NCBI GenBank assembly: GCA_942491145.1
Contig: CALOBC010000028.1
Coordinates: 4,003-68,002 of the forward strand
DNA: 64,000 nt
DNA from: CAXQUZ01 sp942491145
Lineage (GTDB): Bacteria; Myxococcota_A; UBA796; UBA2385
Direction: 5' to 3'
In this document: positions 24,612 through 33,904 of the stretch, one piece after another
Position numbering within the stretch: the stretch's first letter is position 1
How the letters are laid out: each line of letters begins with the position of its first letter
The notes under the pieces: model-generated
Database searches by the model: none
What the model was told of the DNA's origin: nothing
What the model saw: the letters and a program-made list of their open reading frames with translations, nothing else
Translations under genes and position numbers: made by a program

Positions 24612-26168
24612 TCACCCACGGTGCCCACCGCCGCCGCGAGAGACGATGCGACGCTGGGGCGCCCGTCCTGCCGGCTCGGGGGCCTCGGGCGGACGAAGCA
24701 AGGCGAAGGTCTCGACGTGGGGCGTCTGAGGAAACATGTCGTAGGCCCGCACGAAGTCCACGGTCCATCCCGCATCGACGAACTGGCGGAGGTCCCGGGA
24801 GAGGCTGCGGGGGTTGCAGCTGAGGTAGCCCACCACGGCGGGCTTCAGCTCGACAATGCGCTCCAGCGCACCTTCTTCGAGACCGCGCCGCGCAGGATCA
24901 ACCAGCACCACCGGCGCTTTGTCGGCCACGCGGGCCACAATCTCTGGAAGTCGATCCGCAACCTCACCCGCGAGGAATTCCGCTTGTAGGTGGTTGCGCA
25001 CGGCGTTGGTCCGGGCGCGCGCCACGGCGCCCTCGCCCACCTCCACACCGAGCAGCCAGCCATGGGCCTTGGCCAGCGGCAAGCTAAACGCACCGACACC
25101 GCAGTACAGATCCACGGCCGGGCGGTCCTCCCAAGGGGCAAACGCAGCGACGATGTCGTGGGCGATGCGCTCGGCCATCCCGGGGTTGGCCTGGAAGAAG
25201 TCGCCCGGGCCAATCTCCAGCTTCACGCCGGCCAGCTCTTCGACGATGGTGCGCTCGCCTTCCACCCGCGTGAACCCGGGGCCCATGGGGTCACCGGCCG
25301 CGTTGAAGATGGCGTTGCCGGGGTCGCGGTTGACATGCATGTGCACGCCGACGATGCCCGACTCGACCGACATCACTCGCGCGGCGAGGGTCTCGAGGAA
25401 GCGGGTGGAGCGACCGACCACCAGCGTGCACAGGACCATCCCCGTGGTGCGGCTCTGGCGCAGGATGATGTAGCGGAGGGTGCCGCCGTGCTCGGGCGAC
25501 CACGCATGGATGTCGAGGTCGATGACGGCGCGGGCCACCACGCGCATCGCCTGGCGCAGTTGCGGCGTGGCGACCGTGCAGTCGGGGATAGCGATGATGT
25601 CGTGGGAGCCCCGTCGAAAGGCACCGATGCGGATGTTGCCACGGTCGGACATGCCCACAGCCAGCTTCACCACGTGCCGGTAGTCCACGTCCCCGTCGGG
25701 GCTGGGCACCACGCTGTCGGGGGTGTGCTCGGCCAGACCAAACTCATCGAGCGAGTCGTGGACGATGCGCAGCCGCGCGTCTCGCTGGCCATCGCCGTCC
25801 ATGTGCATCAACGGGCACGAGCCGCAGGTGCGGTATCGCTCACACGGGGGCTTGCGGCGGCTCGGGTGGGGTGCGCCCGCCGGGCCCTGCCACTCCGAGC
25901 GGATGCGGTTCTGGCCCTCGTGGCGAACGGTCACTCGGGAAGACTCACCGGGAATGCCCTCCCAGACGACCAGCTTGCGCCCGTCGAAGTCCAGCTCTGC
26001 GAAGCCCTGGTGCTGCCAGCGCTGGGGTTCGACCGTCAGGGTCTCTCCACGCATGGACCTTGGCCTGCCGCCACCCCGACCGGGTCCGCCCGAGGGGCGC
26101 CCACCGCGCGCAGGAGGCCGACGCCCCGGAGGGCGCGAAGGAGAAGATGGGGGGTCTCGGCGAGTCAT
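24612..26168 (-). CDS. 23S rRNA (uracil-5-)-methyltransferase, RlmD/RumA type
   Basis: This is a 518-residue TrmA-family methyltransferase that makes 5-methyluridine in rRNA (or tRNA) using SAM. The N-terminus is a 40-residue Arg/Pro/Gly-rich tail, followed by a TRAM-like region. An Fe-S motif follows, with cysteines in CERYRTCGSCPL. SAM-binding DLYCGVGAFSLPLA, VVLVDPARRG, the nucleophile motif YLSCNPRSLSRDL and DMFPQTPHVETFALL complete the catalytic domain. The start at 26168 has GAGGA 6 bases before it; an in-frame ATG at 26054 would remove the basic tail. A short Arg/Gly-rich C-terminal tail is unusual. RlmD is favoured over RlmC or TrmA because of the Fe-S motif, but the exact uridine is not certain. 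Confidence 0.88.
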   Translation of the reverse strand: MTRRDPPSSPSRPPGRRPPARGGRPSGGPGRGGGRPRSMRGETLTVEPQRWQHQGFAELDFDGRKLVVWEGIPGESSRVTVRHEGQNRIRSEWQGPAGAPHPSRRKPPCERYRTCGSCPLMHMDGDGQRDARLRIVHDSLDEFGLAEHTPDSVVPSPDGDVDYRHVVKLAVGMSDRGNIRIGAFRRGSHDIIAIPDCTVATPQLRQAMRVVARAVIDLDIHAWSPEHGGTLRYIILRQSRTTGMVLCTLVVGRSTRFLETLAARVMSVESGIVGVHMHVNRDPGNAIFNAAGDPMGPGFTRVEGERTIVEELAGVKLEIGPGDFFQANPGMAERIAHDIVAAFAPWEDRPAVDLYCGVGAFSLPLAKAHGWLLGVEVGEGAVARARTNAVRNHLQAEFLAGEVADRLPEIVARVADKAPVVLVDPARRGLEEGALERIVELKPAVVGYLSCNPRSLSRDLRQFVDAGWTVDFVRAYDMFPQTPHVETFALLRPPEAPEPAGRAPQRRIVSRGGGGHRG

Positions 26169-26355
26169 GGGGTCCTCGGTGGGAGGGGCCGGCCCCGTGA
26201 GGGACAGCCGCCGGGGCGCCTATCCGGGTGACCGACGAAGCGGGGGGGCACGCTTTGGCCAGCGTCCCGGGCCATGGTTCGTGCGCACGCCCATGGCTCC
26301 GAGACCACACCGCCCACGAAAACATCCTACCGGAGACCATTCTCAACAACATCAC

Positions 26356-28899
26356 TCAGCGCGTGAGGCGCCGGTAGATGTGGGTCAGCCGCATCGGCAG
26401 CAGCTCCACCCGGTCGATGACGGTGAAGCCCACCTCGCCGTACATGCGCTCCAGGTAGCGCTGTCCCTGGGGATCCACGGTGATGCAGAACGGGTGGATG
26501 CCGGCCGCACGGGCTTCTGCGAGGGCGGCGCGGGTGTCCTCTTGGGCGTAACGATCGGAGTAGTGGTCGCATCCACAGTCGAGGGGTCGGCCGTCCGACA
26601 GGAGGATGAGCAGCTTCACCCGCTGCCTCCACTTCGACATCTTGGCGGTCGCGTGACGAATTGCCGCACCGTCCCGGTTCTCCATCTTCCAGCTCATTCG
26701 CCCAATGCGCTCCCGCACCGTGTCATCCCAGGCGTCCTCCGGTGCCTTGGCCACGTAGAAGGCGACCTGGTCGCGTCCGTACCCGGAGAAGCCCCAGATG
26801 GCGCACGTGTCCCCCACCGCATCGACGGCTTCGGCAGTGAGCACCAGCGCTTCTTTCTCGACGTCGATGACCCGCCTGTCCCCCCCGTCCACGACCTCGT
26901 TGGTGGACGACGACATGTCCAACAAGAAGGCCACCCCCACGTCCCGGTCCCGGGGCTGCCGCCGTGCATAGACCCGTCCGTCGCCCGACCCACCGGCGCG
27001 CATCGCGATGCGGTCCTGAATCGCCCGATCGATGTCGATCTCGTCGCCGTCGGTGAGCCCCCGCTGACGGCGCAGACCTTCGGGCCGCAAGGCCTCAAAC
27101 GCGCGCCGAATCTCGGCCACCAGCGCGCCGTGCTCTTCCTGGACCCGGTCCACAAACTCGCGGCTTCCGGGCGCCAAGCGATACTCGCGAACCTTCACCC
27201 AGTCGGGCTTGTGGTCCAGAATCAGCGCGTCCCACTCGGGGTACAGCGCGGTCACCCCAGTGTCCTCGGCGTCGGTCTCCAGCGGGGCTGCGGGGGCCGA
27301 CGGGGGTGACCCTTGGGGGGTGGCAGCCGCGTCTGCGCCCTGCACCGGCCCGGCGGGGGCGTCCATGCGGTCGAGCATGTCGGCCATCTCTTCGTAGCTG
27401 AAGGTCTCTCGTCGGGCGCGCTCCCGGGCCTCCTGGAGATCCGCGTCCGCCGTAGCATCCGCAGTCCGCAGCGCGTTGAGCAGCTCCCGCGCCCGGCTCT
27501 CGATCTGGCGTTCTTCGGGGGACATCGCATCGAGGCGCAAGCTGCCCGCGAGGGGGTCTTCGTGGGCAGACTCGTAGGGGTCGTCGTCGTCCGCCCCCGA
27601 CCCGCCCTCAGAGGGACGGGGGGGCTCCGGGGGTGCCGAGTCGTCGTCCTGAGACCCAGGACCCGCCGGGAGATCCCCCGCGGGGCGGTCATCTTCGGTG
27701 ACTCGGTCCAGCTTGTTGTCATCCACCCGCTTGAGCAAGGCATCGAAGGCTGGGTAGGCGGCAACCACCGCTTCTGCCACGTCTTGCACGGTGGCATCCA
27801 GCCCACGAAGGGCACCGACATGGTCCGCAGCGGCCTGGCCCGCCCTCAAGGCAGCCGCGCTCACGTTGGGCGGCGCTTCGAGACCAAGGGAGCACCGAGC
27901 GAGCACTTCGACAGCCTGCACGGCGGCGGCCTTCGCGGTGACATCGGGGCGGGGGGCACGCCACGCCTCGGCGACTTGGTCCATGTCCCGGGCCACGCCC
28001 GGATACTCCGCCCGCACCAGGGCCTCGATGCGGGCGTCTTCAAAGACGGTGAACAGATCCCGGGCGAGCGAGCGGTTGGGGAAGCCCCGCAAGAACTGCT
28101 CCACCACCAGCTCGCCCGGCTGGGCATCGGGCCAAGCCCCGGGCAGGCGGTCCAGGTCCAGATCGAGCGAGCCAAACTCTAGGTAGCCGGCGTTTCGGGC
28201 CGTGAGCACGCGGTACACGAGAAAGTCCCGGCGGTCTCCAAAGTGGTCCACTTGGGGCGGCAGGTGGATGTGACGCCCGTCGGTGAAGCCCCGCTGGCCC
28301 GGCGCCGCGGGCAGCACGAGCACGTCCTGGCCACAGTGGGCGCGCGCATAGAGGGTCAGGGTGCGCTGGACTTCCACCAGAGACAGACCCTTGCGCAGGT
28401 CGGCCGCGACCGTCATCCCCTCCTGGCTCTCCTGGCGCAGGAAGCTCTCGGCCTTCTGCGGTGCATCGGCGTGGATCTCCAGGGCCCGGGCCAGATAGAT
28501 CGAGAGGCTCTGATCATCGAGCTGGTCGAGCAGATCCGGCAAGGCACGAGACACCAGGGGCAGGGCTTCGAGCCGCTGGTGCACCACCACCGTCAACAAG
28601 TGCAGGTAGCGGGCACGCCGCGCGGGCTTCACCCGGGCGAGGCTGTCGGGCAGCGCATGGGCCAGCGTGCGGGCGAGAGGGACATCGCGGGTGGCCACTT
28701 GCACCACCAACGCCGTGTAGGAGCGGGCACATGCCGGCCCCAGCGTGTCTTCCAGGGCGCCGGCGTGCTGAAGCCAAGCCCGCGCCAAGCTGAGGTCGAT
28801 GCGCGACAGCCGCCCCAGCGGACCCACCCGGGAGCCAACCCGGGTGATGGCGGGGCCCAACATGCGCGCGATGCGTGAGAGGGGGTCAGCCACAGACAT
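26356..28899 (-). CDS. NorD-like von Willebrand factor A protein
   Basis: This is an 847-residue protein whose C-terminal 200 residues form a VWA domain with MIDAS motif LLDMSSSTNEV and later LLILLSDGRPLDCGCDHY. This matches NorD/CbbO, the partner of NorQ/CbbQ AAA+ ATPases. The N-terminal and middle parts contain long helical and acidic regions, including a Gly/Ser/Asp/Pro-rich stretch at about 425-500. The start at 28899 yields MSVADPLSRIARML. The NorQ-like ATPase is encoded 114 bases upstream in the same direction. In known systems this pair acts as a MoxR-VWA chaperone inserting metal or activating a complex such as nitric oxide reductase or Rubisco. Neither is in this window, so the client is unknown. 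Confidence 0.87.
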   Translation of the reverse strand: MSVADPLSRIARMLGPAITRVGSRVGPLGRLSRIDLSLARAWLQHAGALEDTLGPACARSYTALVVQVATRDVPLARTLAHALPDSLARVKPARRARYLHLLTVVVHQRLEALPLVSRALPDLLDQLDDQSLSIYLARALEIHADAPQKAESFLRQESQEGMTVAADLRKGLSLVEVQRTLTLYARAHCGQDVLVLPAAPGQRGFTDGRHIHLPPQVDHFGDRRDFLVYRVLTARNAGYLEFGSLDLDLDRLPGAWPDAQPGELVVEQFLRGFPNRSLARDLFTVFEDARIEALVRAEYPGVARDMDQVAEAWRAPRPDVTAKAAAVQAVEVLARCSLGLEAPPNVSAAALRAGQAAADHVGALRGLDATVQDVAEAVVAAYPAFDALLKRVDDNKLDRVTEDDRPAGDLPAGPGSQDDDSAPPEPPRPSEGGSGADDDDPYESAHEDPLAGSLRLDAMSPEERQIESRARELLNALRTADATADADLQEARERARRETFSYEEMADMLDRMDAPAGPVQGADAAATPQGSPPSAPAAPLETDAEDTGVTALYPEWDALILDHKPDWVKVREYRLAPGSREFVDRVQEEHGALVAEIRRAFEALRPEGLRRQRGLTDGDEIDIDRAIQDRIAMRAGGSGDGRVYARRQPRDRDVGVAFLLDMSSSTNEVVDGGDRRVIDVEKEALVLTAEAVDAVGDTCAIWGFSGYGRDQVAFYVAKAPEDAWDDTVRERIGRMSWKMENRDGAAIRHATAKMSKWRQRVKLLILLSDGRPLDCGCDHYSDRYAQEDTRAALAEARAAGIHPFCITVDPQGQRYLERMYGEVGFTVIDRVELLPMRLTHIYRRLTR

Positions 28900-29013
28900 C
28901 CCGCGGGGTGGACGACTCAACCGAGATGAGTCCGGTTCAGCTCGGTTGCCGGGATGCGCGTTCCGCAGCCCATGCACTCAAGGGGTCGAAGGGTGGGCCT
29001 CGAAGCCCCCGCA

Positions 29014-29841
29014 TCAGAAGTAGTCGGCAACCAGCTCACGCACGGAGGCTTGGAGGTCCGGGTCGTCCGACAGCGTGCGCACCAGCGCCGCCTCGGTGGC
29101 CGCCGACGGAGAGCAGCCTTCCTTCATCAAGCGCGCCGCATGCACCAAGAGGCGCGTGGACACGCCCTCTTCGAGGCCTCGACTGGTCAGCATGCGCACG
29201 CGTCCGCCCACCTTGACCAGCGAGCGGGCCAGGGCAGCATCCACGCCGGCTTCGGTCGCGATGACCTGGGCTTCCACATCGGGCGGCGGGTAGGTGAAGT
29301 CCAAGGCGACAAAGCGCTGGCGAGTGGACTGCTTGAGTTCCTTGAGAACGGACTGGTAGCCGGGATTGTAGCTAATCACCAGCATGAAGTCGTCCGGCGC
29401 GTGCACCACGGCAGCGAGCTTCTCAATCGTCAGCACCCGGCGGTGGTCGGTGAGCGGATGGATGACCACGATGGTGTCCTTCCGCGCTTCCACCACTTCG
29501 TCCAGGTACAGGATGGCGCCGTGGCGCACCGCAGCCGTGAGCGGTCCGTCCACCCACACTGTCTCGTCCGCGTGGAGCAGATATCGACCCACGAGATCAC
29601 TCGCGGTCAGGTCCTCGTGGCATGCCACCGTCACCAGCGGCCGGCCGAGGCGATGGGCCATGTGCGCCACAAAGCGGGTCTTGCCACACCCGGTCGGTCC
29701 CTTGAGGGCCACCGGGATGCGCGCACGAGAGGCCGCCTCGAACAGGCTCACCTCATCGGCCACCGGCAGGTAGAATGGTGGCGCGTCGACCCTGAAGTCG
29801 TCGACAGGGGGAGTCAGCACAGCCGTGGTCGGTCTCGACAT
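29014..29841 (-). CDS. NorQ/CbbQ-like AAA+ ATPase (MoxR group)
   Basis: This is a 275-residue MoxR-type AAA+ ATPase. It has Walker A GPTGCGKTRF, Walker B AILYLDEVVEA, sensor ISYNPGY and an arginine-bearing STRQRFVALDF segment, which fits the NorQ/CbbQ subgroup (270-300 residues). The start at 29841 gives MSRPTTAVLTPP; the longer reading overlaps the divergent aminotransferase. It is followed by the VWA partner on the same strand. The ATPase and VWA protein are expected to form a ring complex that remodels a metalloprotein. Both lie 85 bases from the divergent aminotransferase gene, which may share the regulatory gap but need not be functionally linked. Confidence 0.9.
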   Translation of the reverse strand: MSRPTTAVLTPPVDDFRVDAPPFYLPVADEVSLFEAASRARIPVALKGPTGCGKTRFVAHMAHRLGRPLVTVACHEDLTASDLVGRYLLHADETVWVDGPLTAAVRHGAILYLDEVVEARKDTIVVIHPLTDHRRVLTIEKLAAVVHAPDDFMLVISYNPGYQSVLKELKQSTRQRFVALDFTYPPPDVEAQVIATEAGVDAALARSLVKVGGRVRMLTSRGLEEGVSTRLLVHAARLMKEGCSPSAATEAALVRTLSDDPDLQASVRELVADYF

Positions 29842-29926
29842 GGCCAGCGAGTAACCCGGTTTGCCCCCCCTGACGGCGCGCAACACTCCATCCCAGGCGG
29901 GCCCTGTGCCGTCCCACGACACCCCA

Positions 29927-31186
29927 ATGCCTTCCGTGGTCTCCGCCCGCGGTCTGGATCCGATCGCCACGAACCAGCTCGCGCGCCTTGGGGTGGTGCA
30001 CCCGGCTGCGGCCAGTTGCTTGTCTGATCTGGGACAGCGAATCTTCTACCCTCGGGGGGTGACGGCTCAGGCTGCCGACGCGGCCGGGTGTTGGCTCAAC
30101 GCGACAGTGGGGCAGATCACCGATGGGCACGGCCACGCGGTCCCCTTGCCCACCATCACCGACAGCCTCGGCACGCTCACTGCCGAAGATGTGGTGCTCT
30201 ACGCGTCTCAGGGCGGTCAGCGGGCCTTGCGGCTGGCGTGGCAAGCCCGGCTCAAGGCGCTCGGCGGGCGGGTGTCACTGCCCGTGGTGACGTGCGGCAT
30301 CACCCACGCGCTGTCGACCGTGGCCGACCTGTTCTTGGGGCCGGACGCGACCATCTTGGTTCCTGCACCATGCTGGGGGAACTACCAGCACATCTTTGGT
30401 CGGCGGGCGGGCGCGCGCACCATCGGGTACCCCCTCATTGCCGATGGTGGGCTCGATCTCGAAGGGATCGACCGGTCCATCCAGTCCTTAGAGGGCCCGG
30501 CGGTCCTCATGTTCAACTTCCCCAGCAACCCGGTCGGCTACTCCCCGACCGACGCCGAAGCGGCCGCACTGGTCGACAGTGTGGCGCGCAGCCCAGTGCC
30601 CCTGGTCGTGGTCTGCGACGATGCCTACCTGGGGATGGACTGGGAACCCGAGATCCACAACCGCAGCCTCTTTCACGCACTGTCGATGCTGGATGCCCGT
30701 CGGGTGCTGGCGGTGAAGCTGGACGGAGCAACCAAGGAGCTGTTCTTCTTTGGGGGCCGGGTGGGCTTCATCACCTTTGGCTGTGAGGGTGAAGCAGCGG
30801 CCATTCTGGAAGACAAGGCGATCGGCTCCGGACGGGCCTCGGTCTCGTCGGCGCCCACGTCCTCCCAAGCATTGGTGCTCAAGATGCTGGAGGACCCCGA
30901 GATGCCCACGGCCCAGCGCGCCCTGCGGGATGAGATCCGCGCGCGGTATGCGGCGCTCAAAGAAGGCCTCGCTGCTGCCGGCGTGGAAGCATGGCCCTTC
31001 AACAGCGCTTTCTTTGCGCTCATCCCGGTGGTGGGGGATGCCCATGCCGCTCGTCGAGCACTGCTGAAGCAAGGGGTGGGGGTGATTGCCGAGCCCTCCG
31101 TCGGGGCGATTCGGGTCAGCTATGCCAGCGTCCACCTAGACGACATTCCCCGGCTGGTCGAACACATCGCGCCGTTCTGTCGGTAG
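29927..31186 (+). CDS. Class I/II PLP-dependent aminotransferase
   Basis: This is a fold-type I aminotransferase of about 419 residues. Identifying features are a substrate/cofactor region GGQRALRLA, the PLP-ring stacking and phosphate region LVPAPCWGNYQHIF, FNFPSNPVGYSP (the conserved NPxG), VCDDAYLGMDWE (Asp-x-x-Tyr for the pyridine N and O3') and the Schiff-base lysine in KLDGATKEL. The arginine for the substrate carboxylate is likely in AIRVSYASV. The start is uncertain between ATG 29927 and TTG 29861; the ATG is chosen. It lies divergent from the NorQ-like gene. Substrate range cannot be told; branched-chain, aromatic or alanine-like are all possible. Confidence 0.87.
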   Translation: MPSVVSARGLDPIATNQLARLGVVHPAAASCLSDLGQRIFYPRGVTAQAADAAGCWLNATVGQITDGHGHAVPLPTITDSLGTLTAEDVVLYASQGGQRALRLAWQARLKALGGRVSLPVVTCGITHALSTVADLFLGPDATILVPAPCWGNYQHIFGRRAGARTIGYPLIADGGLDLEGIDRSIQSLEGPAVLMFNFPSNPVGYSPTDAEAAALVDSVARSPVPLVVVCDDAYLGMDWEPEIHNRSLFHALSMLDARRVLAVKLDGATKELFFFGGRVGFITFGCEGEAAAILEDKAIGSGRASVSSAPTSSQALVLKMLEDPEMPTAQRALRDEIRARYAALKEGLAAAGVEAWPFNSAFFALIPVVGDAHAARRALLKQGVGVIAEPSVGAIRVSYASVHLDDIPRLVEHIAPFCR

Positions 31187-31212
31187 CGCTCGGGTCGGAG
31201 GGACCGGACAGG

Positions 31213-31235
31213 AAGCGGGAACGTCCGCTTTCCCG
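31213..31235. terminator. Hairpin between convergent genes
   Basis: The stem AAGCGG / CCGCTT with a 6-base loop, plus an overlapping CGGGAA / TTCCCG pairing, lies about 30 bases after the aminotransferase stop and before the convergent surface protein gene. There is no strong T-run, so a Rho-independent role is only possible. Confidence 0.35.
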
Positions 31236-31315
31236 TTCTGCCCTTGCGCTGAAGCAGCAGCGGGCCGCCCCACATGGTGAGGCAGCCCCCAGTGCTACAT
31301 CGTCGATCCGCTGCG

Positions 31316-31834
31316 TCAGTCGCGGCGGCGCATCACCAGGCCGAGCCCCATGAAGGCAAGGAAGGGCAGCGACCCTGCGGCTCCGGCTGTCGAGCAGCCC
31401 GCAGCGTCGGATTCCTTGTACTCCTCAACCTCAGCCCCGGTCGGGGTCGTGCCCGACTCCGGCACATCCGGGTACTCGGTGGGCTCATCGGCGTCTGCAT
31501 CCGCGTCGGCGTCGGCATCCGCGTCGGCGTCGGCATCCGCGTCGGCGTCGGCATCCGCGTCGGCGTCGGCGTCGGCATCTGCGTCGGCATCCGCGTCGGC
31601 ATCTGCGTCGGCATCCGCGTCGGCATCTGCGTCCGCATCGGTGTCCGAGTCGGCATCCGCATCGGTGTCGGCGTCCGCTTCTCCGGTGTCCATGCCCGTG
31701 TCGGACACGGCACCAGAGTCGCCCGTCAGGAAGGACACTCCAGACGCACCCGCGACACCAGCGATGTTGATTCCGATCATCAGCACCATCACGGCAACCA
31801 TGGCCGGTACGGTGAAGTTGGCTTTCTCGTCCAT
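31316..31834 (-). CDS. Ala-Asp-repeat surface protein with MYXO-CTERM-like tail
   Basis: This is a 172-residue protein. The start at 31834 has GGAAGGAC just upstream. The N-terminus has one hydrophobic helix (VPAMVAVMVLMIGINIAGVA), then a Thr/Gly/Asp linker. A tract of about 70 residues follows, consisting almost only of Ala-Asp dipeptides. The C-terminus carries a MYXO-CTERM-type sorting signal: an invariant Cys (AAGCS), a hydrophobic helix (SLPFLAFMGLGLVM) and a terminal RRR cluster. Such tails are processed by a myxosortase and the Cys is lipid-linked on the outer surface. The Asp-rich tract would be strongly acidic, perhaps binding calcium or acting as a spacer. Function unknown. Confidence 0.75.
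   Translation of the reverse strand: MDEKANFTVPAMVAVMVLMIGINIAGVAGASGVSFLTGDSGAVSDTGMDTGEADADTDADADSDTDADADADADADADADADADADADADADADADADADADADADADADADADADEPTEYPDVPESGTTPTGAEVEEYKESDAAGCSTAGAAGSLPFLAFMGLGLVMRRRD
31490..31680 (-). repeat. Tandem 6/18-base repeat encoding (Ala-Asp)n
   Basis: A run of codon pairs GAC-GCN and GAT-GCN reads GTCGGCATCC-type on the plus strand, with no interruption of frame. A second tract of the same type on the opposite strand lies at 34,000-34,110. The length is unstable-looking and could vary between strains. Confidence 0.8.
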
Positions 31835-32098
31835 AGAAGTCCTTCCATCACGTGGCAGCCACCCACCTGAGCTCGACGACTTCGGAGGTCCGATCTCCGT
31901 CAACCGCAACAAGCTCAGCAATCCGGCGCGGGCCGGAGGGCGCACACACGTCTCCTCGGGGCCGAGACTATAGACCGTCCGATCCCAAATGGCGAGCACC
32001 CGCGCCACCGCGGCCGACCAACCGTCGATCCCATGGCCTGCCCTGGCACGGGGATCCGCCCTCGGCTACCCTCCCGACCCGCCTAGGAGGCCGAGACC

Positions 32099-33281
32099 AT
32101 GCGACTGATCAGCTCCTCACGCTCCGCCTCCCCCGGCGCACCGCGCACCCGTGGTCTGCTCCCGGCCCCAGCCCCCCTTGCTGCCGCAGCCACCCTGCTG
32201 CTCGGCGCTTGTTCCTTCACGCCCAGCCATGTTGAGGGTGCAGACATCGACGATGCGCTGATCCAGGGCCGCATTGAGACGGTCTGTGTCGGCCTGAAGA
32301 TGAAGGACGACGACGTCCGCCGCTACGCCGCCGAGCGCCTCCAGACCGTCAGTGACCCGCTCGCCGCCGAGTGCGTGTGCGCCGCCCTCCCCCACGAGAC
32401 GCTCGGCTGGGACAGCGCGGTCGCCAACGGCCTGCGCACCTCCAACCGCGACGATCTCGCGGGCTGCTTTGCCGACCTGGTGGTCAAGCCGGACCTGCCC
32501 AAGCGGCTCGAAGCGGTGGTGATCCTGGGCACCATGTCCGCTGACCGCGCCCGCGCCGCCATGCGCACCATCGGAGCCGACTCCGGCTCGAGCGCCGAGA
32601 TCCGGGTGAAGGCCATCGAGTCGCTCGCGGCCAACCCCGAGTCCATCGACATGCTCATCAAGGTGTTGGCGACCGACACCGAAGCGTCGGTCCGGGCCGC
32701 TGCCGCCGGGTCCATCGCTCTGAAGGGCAACGCCCCCGCCAAGGCCGCTCTGCGCAAAGCGGCTGCCTCCGACGCCGAGGGTGCGGTGCGGGCCAAGGCC
32801 CTGCTCGGCCTCAAGCAGGTCGGCGCTTCCGACGCCGATGATCTGCTCTGCGAGGCCATGCTCAACGACTCAAGCGCCGAAGTGCGCACGATGGCGGTCG
32901 GTGCCTACCGCGGCACCCGGCGGACGTCGGCTGTGAAGTGTCTGCGCACGCGGGCCTTCAAGCTTGAAGAAGACGCCGGCGTGCGCACCAAGATCGCTTG
33001 AGGTGCTGAAGTCCTCCCCCAGCAAGGACGCCACAGCGGTGCTCTGCGACGCCATTCCGTTCTGGACGCGCAGCTACCTCAAGGAGGGCATGCCCGACAA
33101 GGTGCCGGGCACCGACATCATCACCGCCCAGAACGACCGCGACTTCGAGAACTCCTACGCGTGCGTGGAGAAAGCGGTCCGGGCGGGTGGCTATTCGTGC
33201 TTCGGCCAAGCCTACACCGCCTTTTGGTTCCGCACCTTGGGCGGCACGGCCCACGTGCCCCGGTGCCCCGGCTACGAATGA
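32099..33281 (+). CDS. HEAT-repeat lipoprotein, interrupted by one frameshift
   Basis: The first 300 residues read as a lipoprotein (lipobox LLGAC) followed by Ala/Glu/Asp-rich helical pairs. These have the EIRVKAIESLAANPE and EASVRAAAAGSIAL spacing typical of HEAT/PBS-lyase repeats. The frame stops at 33,001 (TGA), but the neighbouring frame continues in register with EVLKSSPSKDATAVL. It runs on for another 90 residues to a stop at 33281, with the same composition. One surplus T near 32,998-32,999 restores one 393-residue protein. No slippery heptamer or downstream structure suggests programmed frameshifting, so a sequencing error or a recent mutation is likely. The protein is probably a scaffold anchored at the outer membrane. 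Confidence 0.7.
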
Positions 33282-33344
33282 GCGGTGCATCCGTCCCTTT
33301 TCCCGGCCCACTGGGCTGACCGGAACACTCTCCAGGAGCAGATC

Positions 33345-33785
33345 ATGGGTTCCCTCGTCACCGTCGTCGCCGACCCTACCCGCCGTGGGGCAGTCCTCGA
33401 TGACTGCGTCGCCCTCATTGAAGCCGAAGTCGCCGACAAGGGCGGCCTGACCGGACTTGCCGTCAAGGGCGCCTACAAGTCCGTCAAGAGCCTCAAGCCC
33501 GGCATGGTCCGCGCCTCGATGGACGCCTTGCTCAACGACTTCAGCAAGCAGCTCGACCCGTTCTGGCAAGACTGCCAGAAGGCTGGCGCAGCGCCGCGGA
33601 CCTTCTTCGTCCAGCGCAAGACCGAGGTGGCCAACGCGCTGCTGAGCATCACCGACCAGCGGGCGAACAACAGCAAGCACCGGGTGCTGGTGAAGGCCTA
33701 CAAGAGCCTCCGCGGACGGGCCATCGACCACATTGGGGCGGCTATGCCCCGTTTCGCAGACCTGGTGGCCAAGCACGCCGGCTGA
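33345..33785 (+). CDS. Conserved small helical protein (DUF6918-like)
   Basis: This is a 146-residue cytoplasmic protein with AGGAG 7 bases before the ATG. The pattern VADPTRRGAVLDDCVALIEAE, then VADKGGLTGLAVKGAYK and LKPGMVRASMDALL resembles a small uncharacterised family (DUF6918-type) in which the same N-terminal block is conserved. The remainder is mainly helical and Lys/Ala-rich (SKHRVLVKAYKSLRGRAIDHIG). No catalytic motif is seen. It lies between two surface-protein genes in the same direction, but no functional link is evident. The family name is from memory and unverified. Confidence 0.6.
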   Translation: MGSLVTVVADPTRRGAVLDDCVALIEAEVADKGGLTGLAVKGAYKSVKSLKPGMVRASMDALLNDFSKQLDPFWQDCQKAGAAPRTFFVQRKTEVANALLSITDQRANNSKHRVLVKAYKSLRGRAIDHIGAAMPRFADLVAKHAG

Positions 33786-33904
33786 GTGCCCCACCGAGCG
33801 CTGGCCAAGTGGGCGCGACTGATGCCGCACGGTGGCATCTTGCTTCGGCAACCTGGGCGGGCCGCACTGCGCCCCTCTCAACATCCCTTTTTCTGGAGAC
33901 CTCC

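Noticed and set aside
31490..31680. Possible CRISPR or VNTR-like array
   Set aside because: The repeat is a codon-level 6/18-base tandem inside a reading frame with no spacers, so it is not a CRISPR array.
32990..33010. Programmed frameshift in the HEAT-repeat protein
   Set aside because: No slippery heptamer or downstream pseudoknot is visible; an indel is simpler.
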